This document shows positions 49,052 to 58,831 of a stretch of 64,000 nucleotides of DNA, piece after piece. The stretch spans positions 6,422,325 to 6,486,324 of the forward strand of contig NC_085093.1 in assembly GCF_963422355.1 (NCBI RefSeq), read 5' to 3'. The translations under genes and the position numbers were made by a program. Every line of letters begins with the position of its first letter. Positions within the stretch are counted from its first letter, which is position 1. The stretch is from Corticium candelabrum. Lineage: Eukaryota > Porifera > Homoscleromorpha > Homosclerophorida > Plakinidae. A model generated the notes under the pieces. It was not told the DNA's origin, searched no databases, and saw only the letters and a program-made list of their open reading frames with translations.

Positions 49052-50588
49052 AGGGTAACTGCAACGCAAAAATCAAAAATTCTTTTATGTTGGAAATTGA
49101 TAGTTCTAGTTGCATACATGACAGGAAAAATAGTTTTAGATTTTTAAGTTAAGTCTTCGCTGAGATATAGCACGTCAAAGTTGCTTCCGGTTCTTTAACT
49201 TCCGATAACGGGCGTGGTGTAGTGTGACGTCACTGAGGGGAGACTCCACTCTAGCGTGTATTGTAAACAAAGGAATTTGTGGCGAAAGAATGGTTTGGTG
49301 TTGTGTGGCTGCAGGATGCACCAATTCGCGCAAGTCATACGCAATCGTGTTTCGATTTCCGAAGATCCCCAAGCTAAGAAAGAGTGGGAATCGCAAAATA
49401 TTGAGGACAATTGCAGAGACGTTTGTGTCGTCCGAGCGACTGCTACTGAGTACAAAGCGTGTTACCGAGTGGACAGGAGTCTGCAGTAGCCACTTTTAGC
49501 CTGATTGCTTCGAGATACGTACAGCCAGGTCTATTCAAGAGGTTGGTCTGGGTTGTAGAAGAGCAAAATCATTTTCCATCTACCTGCCTCCACACTTCAA
49601 GGTCGCAGCACTCTGGAACCTTTGCAAAAGAAAAGGAGAGCCGTAATTGAGAAGCGGGAAGGTAAGGAAGACTCTCGTGCAGGACTAAAAGTACTGCAAA
49701 TGGCTAGGAGGTCAGATTCTTGATGACTCTAGATGACTCGCCTCTTGATCATCATGTGTAGTAAATGCAGTCGTATGCGTTACAGTATACTGTACAGTGA
49801 AGTGAAACCTTGTGTCAACTCATTTTATTCTCTTTCTCACGTACAGCACTAGAGTTTTGCATGAACTCACCAGTACACCGTGCCATAGGGCCACTATTGT
49901 TGCTAGTATTCGACATTATTATCGTGTCATTATTTGAGACAACCTCAAATACGTTTTGACAGCACACGCACTCCACACGAGTACGTATCCATCATCTCAC
50001 AACGACCGCAGCTGCAACCTGTGAATGTTGTTTACTTACCCGGATGTGCATCGATTACGTAGCTAACTCCTACTTCTACTTGCAATGATGACAGGCTATC
50101 GGGTAGCCTGTCCTCTTCCTCGTCCGCTTCCAAGGCAGCAGGCGGTCTCAAAGCTTCAAATGCATTGTCGCTGAACTCAAACCTGTGTGGTCTAATCACT
50201 ACGTATACTTACTAGTGGCTGCCAGCAGATCTCCTCATCCTGCGATTCATGCGATGACGGAACGTTATTATCACGTAAAAACCTCCAGAGGACTCTTCAT
50301 AAGACTCGCTGTTGCTGCCGTCGCCTCCACCCTAGCAGCGTTGCCTTGGATATGAAGATTTAGTCATTTTTACAGGCCGCTGACAATACAGACGCACACG
50401 CGTCTCAGTGACGTCACACTACACCGCGCTCGTTATCGGAAGTTGAAGAACCGGAAGCAACTTTGACGTGCTATATCTCAGCGAAGACTAAACTTAAAAA
50501 TCTAAAACTATTTTCCTGTCATGTATGCAACTAGGACTATCAATTTCCAACATAAAGGAATTTTTAATTTTTGCGTTGCAGTTACCCT
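49052..50588 (+). mobile_element. 1.54-kb element with about 185-bp inverted repeats and a THAP-domain ORF
   Basis: The left arm begins AGGGTAACTGCAACGCAAAA and the right arm ends TTTTGCGTTGCAGTTACCCT. The arms pair closely for about 185 bp (CAAAGTTGCTTCCGGTTCTT and AAGAACCGGAAGCAACTTTG). The ORF from 49290 encodes a C2CH THAP zinc finger: WCCVAAGCTNSRK, FRFPKIP, WTGVCSSHF. A TAG stops it at 49497-49499. The same frame then continues PDCFE... to 49646, so a single nonsense codon cuts it. THAP domains are the DNA-binding part of P-element-type transposases. No catalytic part is present. Confidence 0.8.
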
Positions 50589-51149
50589 CTAGCCAAAAAG
50601 TGACCAAATAATGTTACCTGGAACAAATCTGCGGCGCATTCTACCCCAGAACAAATCCGCTGCTACAACTGTACCGGCATTCGAAAGTAAGCCATGCCCG
50701 TGCATGGGCCTGGGGCACAGCTCGGCCCGAATAAAAGTCGTGTAAACACATGGTCTCGGGTTCCGCCCAGGTCCCATAACGTCCTGTAAACGGGACTGTA
50801 GCATGAAGAGCGTGAGAAGGAGCGCTGAACACATTGACTGGCACGTGGGATTGTAGACATCTGGCACACTAATTAATACCAGCAACAATGAGCGCATGTG
50901 CTGCATTTCAATTGTCCGGTCGTCTTTTGGTTTACAGAGCTATTACTGTAACCCTAGCGCATGCGCACCTCGGCTAATAATATATCTCTATTAATTCTTG
51001 CAAAAATATTTTAGCATACAGATATAACTTCCCAGCAACCTGATAGGATTTTAATGAATATCAAATCAGTCATTTCATCAGTTACAACATACAGAATGTG
51101 TGCTCAAAGAATAAACAAGTAAGCTGACAGCAAAAAGATATCAACTCAA
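50589..51149. other. Non-coding stretch
   Basis: GC-richer sequence between the THAP element and the Rab-like pseudogene. The overlapping ORFs on the minus strand (50589-50906) look like shadows of composition. I recognise nothing in it. Confidence 0.4.
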
Positions 51150-51241
51150 GTACAGCAGTTTTGTTCTTTTATCTGGCACAGTTTTCTTTACATAGTCGCT
51201 AAGATCAAACTGGACCGAGTGGTCTTCATGCATCTTGACCT

Positions 51242-51246
<5 letters not shown>

Positions 51247-51304
<58 letters not shown>
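51247..51304. repeat. (TA)n microsatellite
   Basis: About 28 TA units in the last intron of the Rab-like pseudogene. Confidence 0.95.
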
Positions 51305-51305
<1 letters not shown>

Positions 51306-51799
51306 CCCTAGCTAAGACCTAAAATAGATTGGTTAAAATTTCAATATGTGATACAAAAAAGTTAGTGAGCGATATAGTGTGTGCCTGCACATAGTCTGTC
51401 AGTAAATACAACAAAATTCAAAATTCAAACAGATTCTGCATACGTTGCTAAGACATGAAAAGCTTTCATAACGTTTGACCCAGTTTTGGCACTAACTAAC
51501 CTCCAAAAACGGACTGCAAACAATGTAACTAATTACTATCAATGATCAATAAACAGTATTTGACAATGCTATGTTATACAGTCGCTAAGTCTTAACCTTC
51601 TTTGTAACTGACAGGTTTTTTCTTTATCAGACTGCATCACACACAGACATCTGACACACTATCACCATATCAACAATAACCTTGTTTCCTAACAACATCA
51701 GGACAACTTCATCCGCCTCAGATTTCACAGACGACATATAATGCTACAAGTTAATAACATCAGGAAATACTTACACACAAAATACATTCAAATACATAT

Positions 51800-51801
51800 A
51801 C

Positions 51802-51860
<59 letters not shown>
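51800..51860. repeat. (TA)n microsatellite
   Basis: CATATA words leading into about 27 TA units, inside the Rab-like pseudogene. Confidence 0.95.
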
Positions 51861-51861
<1 letters not shown>

Positions 51862-52724
51862 TGATACACTGTATCAATGTAGGTATCCACTGCAAACACT
51901 GTGAAATGTCTTTGGATTTATGCTACACTAACAACACTAACAGTAGTCCTTGATACAAACATCATTGTGGTAGAAAACTGTGAATGAAATCTGTTGTTAC
52001 CATCTGCGTCTCTAAAATATGAAGGAATTAGACCACGAAATCTCTCTTGACCAGCAGTGTCCCATATCTGCATAGTCACATTACGCTAGACACTAATATA
52101 ACTACAACGAGGTATCCAAAAGACGAACAAAAGACGCTAATTGTACATCTGACTCTGGCAGCAGATGTACGTACAACCGAGCAAATGAGAGAGCACGAGT
52201 TTATATATCCATTTTTCTTTAGTAGAAAGTAGACACCTTGCAAACATAATGGATACAGAAGCTTCTGCCAGGCTAGTTCTTAGCAGTTTGGTCTGCACGT
52301 CAATCGATTATGCAAGAATACAAAACATTATTAACATACAAATTAGGATAATATAAATATAGTATAAAATACAGATTGAAGGCATCTAACCTGGAGCCTT
52401 ATCTTTGTCCCATTCACATCTATGTACAACACAAAAGACAGCAAACTGTATGAGGATCATGCAGAGCAGCCTCTAGCTTCTCCAGTTATACTATCTATCA
52501 CTTTCATGTCCACCCCAACAATAGAAATATATGATGATGACATACACTCGTTTCTAACAAAACGAAATTGTAAACAAGTCTTGCCAACGAAGCAGTCATA
52601 TATAATTAACGTTAACCTAGTACAAATACACAGGGAGAGACTCACTAACTGCATGATGTCTTTTCAGCAAAACAGACACTCAAGCTTTTGCAGTTTAATC
52701 AACTTGCGTGCGTAAAAGACCACC

Positions 52725-55030
52725 TACCCACCACCATGTAAATAGATACGCGTAAGCCGAACGACATTCATGTATCCATTAACGAACAGAGGCAGGAACA
52801 AGTTGTGACTAATTAATAATTTTTTGAAATTTTAGTGAGCTTGAATTCAACATCTTCTAAAATCCTGTACTAGACTTCGATCACAGTACCGGAAGTAGTC
52901 ATTAGGCCCCCGCATCACAATTCTTTGCACGAGGTTACGCAAATAAACGCAGATCATCGTCTGTCTGGCATGTTACTTGTTTCCCACACGTTCAGAAAAT
53001 ATTTTGGACTCTTTTGAAGCCAACCAAATGATAAACCGACGAGGTTATGAGGCCAAGTGTCTGAGACTTGAGGTTGAGCAAGAGTACTACAGAAAGACCG
53101 TTGATTTACATTCGTAGGAGAACAGCAGACACCGTTTCATAGTCCACAACAAGGTAGCTGTGCAGTGCTTTCATTCTACGTGATGCCTGCTTGCCTGGAC
53201 ATCTAGGCTTTTTGTTGGCAGCTTAATTCGCATTGGTACGGCTTTCTGTTTGCTTACAGTTTGTTCTACTGCTGCTCTAACAGAAGTTGAACTGCTAATG
53301 AGCAATCTGGTTTAGTTTAGGTCTCTAGGAAAGTTGACAGACGCACAACTCAAAAGGTTTCGTCATCGTGTGTCATGTGATCACCTGGGATATCGTACGC
53401 TATTGGGCTAATGCTGCGAGATAACATGTTCACAATGTATGCTTTATGTCTCAGTAGTTTGCATGGTGCGTTTTTACCCGTTTTGAGTGCTCTGCCGACT
53501 ACAGAGTTAGCAAGCTCGCTGTACTGACATCTGTGCCACGCCCCTAAATTTTGTCGACGTGCGGCTCCCTAAGTTAGTAACGGCCCCGATATGGAGAGGC
53601 GAACAAGTGCAGTTGGAGCTCTGTCACACTGCTTTATCTTTTAGAGTTATCAAAACTTCCCGGGCTTGGGGGGCTACGCAACTTCATAAATAAGCGTCTT
53701 AGTCCCACACAATACAATGCAACAATAATCACGACGACAAACATAGAGTCGATCAAACCACAAGCACTAACAAATGCATTCTAGACCTTAAAAGATGTCA
53801 CAAATCATTGCCAGAAAGTCATTTCTTTACTATGATTCATCGGTATCACTAGTACTCTCATAAATTATTTCAGAATCCTCATTTGTTCTGTCTTGCTGAA
53901 CTCCAATGACGTTAGGGGAATTTGGTTCAGCTCGGTTTCCTGCACCTGTAAGAGCAAATCTGATGTGATTACCCACAATATCATAATTAAATTTCATTAA
54001 GCAACTTTCTGTTTGATACTAGGCTTGACTGAATGTCCATAGTTATTATGCTTACGTCCAAAGATTCAGAACAAGACTCTTGCACAAGTCAATAAATCTC
54101 AAAATTGTACGTCTAATTATTCTAGGTTTCAAGTCAAACAAAAAGTTATGTACAACAATTGAAAATCATTATTAAAGCTTTCAGGGCCAATTCTCACTTT
54201 TAGCATTCTGCAACCTTCACACCCTAGTCGAAATTACAAAGTCATGGCCACTAAAAGTCTACTAAAACCTATAGTATTCTGTTACAAAACATGACTAGAT
54301 CTAGAAACAACCAGTAAAATACCTGACTGCAAATTATTAAACCCTAAGAGACAAAATCCTCCTACCAGCATAACTAGACATGTGATGTTACCACAGTTGT
54401 AAAATATGGCTATTGTATTGTCTAGCCACATACATTACATTCACATAAGCAATTAGATATCTAGATATCAATGTCCTTCATGACTGAGTAGGTAACAATG
54501 ACTATTACGTATACTTGCACTAACTGCTGCTCATCACAGTATTATATCAAAGTCTGTCGTTTTTGCGCATGTTTCAATAGAGATAGCAAAAATAATGAAA
54601 TAGCATATTATAGTCTATAGAAAAACAATGCCAATAAAGGAGCATTTTATTTGGTAAGTTGTACTTATAGTCAATTTGAAATCATGTCACTATTCTCACC
54701 TGCATTACGAAATGAGAAATTACCTGTCGGACTGTCATTGCCTAACTCCAAACTTTCACTTGTTCCAGATTTTGCTCTAGAAATTGATCTTCCTGCCATC
54801 ATCTCTCATAGCTGGAGATTTAGTGCACCAATCATTTTTCCTTCATGACACATAATAGCTTACAAATTAAATATTACAAATAATTGTAACTTAAATATTT
54901 TACCTCAGGAACATAAAAATATAATGATTAGCATGAGACTAGAATGACACTCAAGCTTAGTGTAACAGCAACTGCTGTGATCAACACAGAAATTGATGGT
55001 GACTCATTCTCTGCAGACGCAGTCGTGAAC
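52725..55030 (-). pseudogene. Second, truncated copy of the Ig-FN3 receptor 3' end (segmental duplication)
   Basis: This stretch repeats 45390-46960 in the same order and orientation (for example GTAAATAGATACGCGTAAGC and ACAAAAAGTTATGTACAACA). A unique insert of about 0.8 kb lies at roughly 52870-53700. The membrane exon (near 55000-54907; ITAVAVTLSLSVIL) is shifted by a 4-nt length difference and runs into TAA. The following cytoplasmic exon has one extra base (near 54785). The last exon, 53945-53830, is open and ends EDSEIIYESTSDTDES. No Ig or FN3 exons precede it, so it is a partial copy. An unrecognised open stretch at 55320-55057 lies just upstream. Confidence 0.75.
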
Positions 55031-55489
55031 TCTGTAGATACAAACCAAAAAACCTTACGCAAATACAATAATACACAGTACACCAACAAGTAATTGTCTA
55101 TTAAAGATCCTTGGAAGGCGTTGTCTCTCACAGATAGTAATTTGCCTGACTTTCTGCAACTCCTCAAGAAACTCTCGACGAAGCACAGGGTCCACAGCAG
55201 CATCATTATCAAGTGAAAGACCATCCTCCGTTTGGCAGCAGTCTGGACTGAGTTGAGATGTAGGAGTTTCCGTCTTTCTAGCTGAGAAGCTATACTAGGA
55301 TGTCTAGTCATCAGATCAGAGTTCACAGAGTCACAAGGGGAGTGATTCCCTGATAGCACTGCACTGATCTGAATCCAAAGTGTCATCTACCGATAGGATA
55401 TCACTACTATCTCTTACTCATGAGCAGTCCTTAGAGAGAACAGTGACTCCGAACAAGGAAGCCATCTTCCAAGTGATTAACAGACTATA

Positions 55490-55760
55490 TTTTGTTTATT
55501 ATTTGTAAATTATTTATTAATTATTTATTTTTAGTAAAATAATAATTTATTATAATTTATATTAATTTACTATTAATTATTTTATTACTTATTTAATTTG
55601 TATATTATTAGGCTTAGCCGCTAAGTTATTGCTCCAAACTTGTTATTTGTAAATTATTTATTTATTATTTATTATTAATAAAATAATTTATTACAATGTA
55701 TTATTAATTTATATTAATTTTTTATTAGTTATTTTTAATTTATATATACAAGTGCATCTA
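55490..55760. repeat. AT-rich tandem duplication
   Basis: Two similar A/T blocks, each starting TTGTTTATTATTTGTAAATT or TTGTTATTTGTAAATTATTT, about 150 bp apart. Confidence 0.6.
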
Positions 55761-56040
55761 AGCCAGGCTCAGAGGAACGAGTTGAGACCACAGCGTTATA
55801 TGCAGGAAGCATGGAAACTATTTTACGTTCTAAAGTGTTCTAGGTAATAGTTAGAGAGCATTGCGTGCAGGTCACTACCACAGCTGAGGTCTCTACCATG
55901 TTTCGAAGACCTCATATTGACCAATCAGCGTGCTTAGAGGTCACGTAACATATTCTAAAATATTATGTCTTCATATTTGGAATCCCAGTGGGGTCCAACT
56001 TAGAAAAGCACACCTTACCGTTGACACATGGTTGTGCGTT

Positions 56041-56207
56041 TCAGGCCCGGATCCAGGAATTTTTTAAAGAGGGGGTTGACCTGGAGCAGTTATTTATAGC
56101 ATTACTAATTTTCTCTTTTCTAATGAAATTATATGAAATTATTGAACCACGCCTATTGGAAAAAGGGGTTTAAACCCCCTTAGCCACATCTGGATCAAGC
56201 CTGCGTT
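56041..56207. mobile_element. 167-bp MITE
   Basis: The left end CAGGCCCGGATCCAGGAATT and the right end, read inverted (CAGGCTTGATCCAGATGTGG), are partners. Inner GGGGGTT and AACCCCC words also pair. No coding capacity. The flanks GCGTTTC and GCGTTCC could be a worn target duplication. Confidence 0.65.
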
Positions 56208-56640
56208 CCAATTTTAGATGGCTTCCAGTGTACTTTGTCTGCGCAAATTCAGTGTATTTCCCTGTGTGTTCTATATTAGTCTCGAGCAGGCAGCCGCTCT
56301 TTGTTTTTAGTTCCGTTGGCGGGGAAGTCAAAAGGGGCAGGGGCTGGCTGCTTAAGACTATAGCGTACTTGTGAAACTGGTTACAACTCCAGTCAGTCTT
56401 TGTGCCTTTCACATTACACTCCAAATTCCAATCATTGAATGAATGGGCATTTGCGAAATGAGGCTGAGAGTTACACGTTCAGCAATTTAAATCAAGGCAC
56501 TTCAGTTTTGGAAGAGTCTCCGAACAACGGTGATGGTGATGACTTTGTATAGCCAGTCGAGGATGCATAACTACAGAACTTTATGAATAGGCACTCGTTT
56601 TCCATTAATTAGGCGCAACCGAGTCAACGTCTAGCAGCTG

Positions 56641-57536
56641 ATATGATGTCCAAAGTCGTATCATTTGTGATGCACATCTGTAAGCTGATTAAGACTCACA
56701 GTTATGATATTGGATCCATTGGAAATGCAAACGAAACTCCATGTTGGATGGAAATGCCTAGTCAGACTACTAGTGAACATCGCGGTAAGAAGTCGGTTCC
56801 GCTCCTAACTACCGGTCATGAAGAAAGCCGTTTTACTGTTACGCTATCAGCCACTGCAGATAATTACAGCTAAAACCTTACGTAGTATTTAAGGGTGTTC
56901 GGCCAATTCCGGAGCTTCAGCGCCTTTTCTTGGGAGTCGTTATCGCTTTTAGCAAAAACGGGTGGATGAACGAAGAGCTTACACTAGATTGGCTCAAACG
57001 TGTTTGAGGTCAATTAGCATTTTGTCAGCGACTTGTAGTTTGATATGCCTACCGCTGTCACCTAGAGAGACTTCTGTGAGCAGATAAAGAAATGTAAGCC
57101 CGACTTAGCTAGAATTCCTGGTGGCTTTACCTCACTTGTACAACCTCCTGACGTGTCATGGAATAAACCTTTCAAGCTGAATATAGAAAACGTTATGGTG
57201 AGTGGATGGCGTCAGGATAAAATCCTTCAAGAAAAAAGGCAACATGAGACCACCCTTCAAAATAACCATCACACAGTGGGTCAAGGAGAGTTGGGATGTC
57301 CTTTCGGTAGATGTCATCAAAAAATAGTTTAATTAATACATGCTGTGGTGTGTCTGTAGCTGTTAAGTTAACGGGTCTGAAAATGACCAGATACACTACA
57401 CAAAAGCTGGAGAAGTTGCTGAAGAGACTATGACTTTGTTACAAGAAAGAACTGATGCTCTGACGCAGGGAGACGTTCCAACGGAAGACACGGCAGAACT
57501 AGAAACTAATGAAGTAGATATAGATGATGAGTAGAA
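56641..57536 (+). pseudogene. Pogo/Tigger-type DDE transposase relic
   Basis: Successive frames read SIGNANETPCWMEMPS, GKKSVPLLTTGHEESRFTV, FSKNGWMNEELTLDWLKRV, RVMEtype remnants of the QPPDVSWNKPFK block, then GEWMASG and WVKESWDVLSVDVIKK. These match in order the DDE_1 domain of pogo transposases: the ETP block, the TTGHEK block, the NGWM block, the DVSxNKPFK block and the C-terminal W-x-S-W block. The first catalytic Asp (DETP) is Asn here, and several TGA/TAG/TAA codons interrupt the rest. A long-dead element; I did not find its ends. Confidence 0.8.
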
Positions 57537-57699
57537 CTAGAAGTATAGGTAACGATGATGAGTAGAAGTATAGATAGAGATGATGACACAATTGAAGTGC
57601 TTTTACCCTTTGCAAGTCATGCGTAGCGTTGACAAGGACTTAACGTAATCTAGTTCAACTTTACCTAGGAGAAGCAGGGGTGAAGGTTCCAGCTGCTCT

Positions 57700-57815
57700 G
57701 ATAGTAAACAAGTTCCTGCGTTTGGTGTACAGCTGGTTGTCCCAACGAGACGTAGACTCGGTATCCAATCCCCTCCCGTGACGCGGTGGAAAAGGGTCTG
57801 GCTACGCAAGACCAA
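57700..57815. repeat. Solo end of the AGTCTCGCGTAGCCAGAC repeat family
   Basis: AAAGGGTCTGGCTACGCAAGACC near 57788-57811 matches the ends of the 10157-11062 element. The matching opposite end was not found here. Confidence 0.5.
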
Positions 57816-58249
57816 CACGTACCATTCTTGCTATTTTAGTAGTCGCTAACGGCTCGCATTACTTGCCACTGTAGTGAACAAAAAGAGCTAGCAACATAGA
57901 AATCTTTAGATAAATTTATAGTATTTTACTGACTTGCTAGATATAGAGTGCACGCAGTACTTGCAAGCAACCAGTGCTTACTCAAAGATATGCACCATCC
58001 ATTTGTACGTGATGTCGAAAGTGCAGCAGCCTCTACAAAGCCGTCTATACGGCTCTGACCCTTACTAGAGAGCCTTTGTATCTTTGTTCAGCTAATTTCA
58101 TTTCATTTGCGACGATGTAGTACTTACACTAAACTCTGATTTCAGGAATAGTAAACCATTTCGTTAGCTAAAGGTAACAACGGTAACAAATAGACTTCGC
58201 AAGCTGCGCGCGCTTTCTGGTCCGGAATTTCGAGGTGCCACGCTAAAAC

Positions 58250-58365
58250 GGTCCCGTATGCGGTACTAATAGTCCCGTATTTGGTACAAATAATCCCGTA
58301 TTCGGTACAAATAGTCCCGTATTCGGTACCTAGTCCCTATGCGGTACTTAGTCCAGTATGCGATA
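58250..58365. repeat. Minisatellite with a 19-20-bp unit, about 6 copies
   Basis: The unit is close to AATAGTCCCGTATTCGGTAC, repeated head to tail with small changes. Confidence 0.85.
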
Positions 58366-58375
58366 CCACTTGCTT

Positions 58376-58395
58376 ACAGAGCCGTACGGCTCTGT
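58376..58395. repeat. Perfect 20-bp palindrome
   Basis: ACAGAGCCGTACGGCTCTGT is its own reverse complement, directly after the minisatellite. CTATACGGCTCTG, a partial copy, occurs near 58047. Confidence 0.9.
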
Positions 58396-58831
58396 TGCTT
58401 ACCATAGCCTCGTAACCATGCAGGCCTTCATAACCTATTTCTCTGGTATTTCTCTCAAACTTTTAATCAATTTCGTGCAAACCTTGCACCCAGGTCTTGA
58501 TGCGCGACCGAAGAAGGCCTCGTACACTTAGTTTCGCATGCTCTCATAAATTATCCTAAAATTACAAAACTGACGTCAGAAACTTGGAACGGATTAGAGA
58601 CGCGTAGTAATAATAATGGCACGGTTGGTGAAAGAAATCGTGTTGTGGCAGTCCAAGTAAGCACACAAATCTGGTGCCTAAACTTATTACCATTATTAAT
58701 TAAATGGGTATTGTTACAAAATCAGAATTATATTGTTGACTGTGCACAATGCTTACACGGTAACTAATATCCGTAGAAATGATAATACCGTACCTGGTAT
58801 ATAAATGCTATCGCATGCAGCATGCCATCTG

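Larger units (their letters stand above)
51150..52654 (-). pseudogene. Rab-like small GTPase pseudogene
   Basis: Exons still line up with a Rab fold: P-loop exon (to 52492) CFVGKTCLQFRF with ISIVGVDMKV; 52419-52391 (NGTKIRLQ); 52067-52001 ([20 protein letters not shown], switch II); about 51945-51870; about 51742-51683 (EADEVVLMLLGNK, the NKxD motif); about 51619-51588 (SDKEKTCQLQ); and a last exon near 51241. The first joins are in phase. Damage: the first P-loop Gly is replaced by Tyr (YDCFVGKT for GDSxVGKT), TAG at 51925-51923 stands where the Tyr of the VYD strand should be, and the FExSA region cannot be found. The switch II and NKxD sequences are closest in feel to Rab6/Rab1-type proteins. 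Exon borders after switch II are approximate. Confidence 0.65.
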
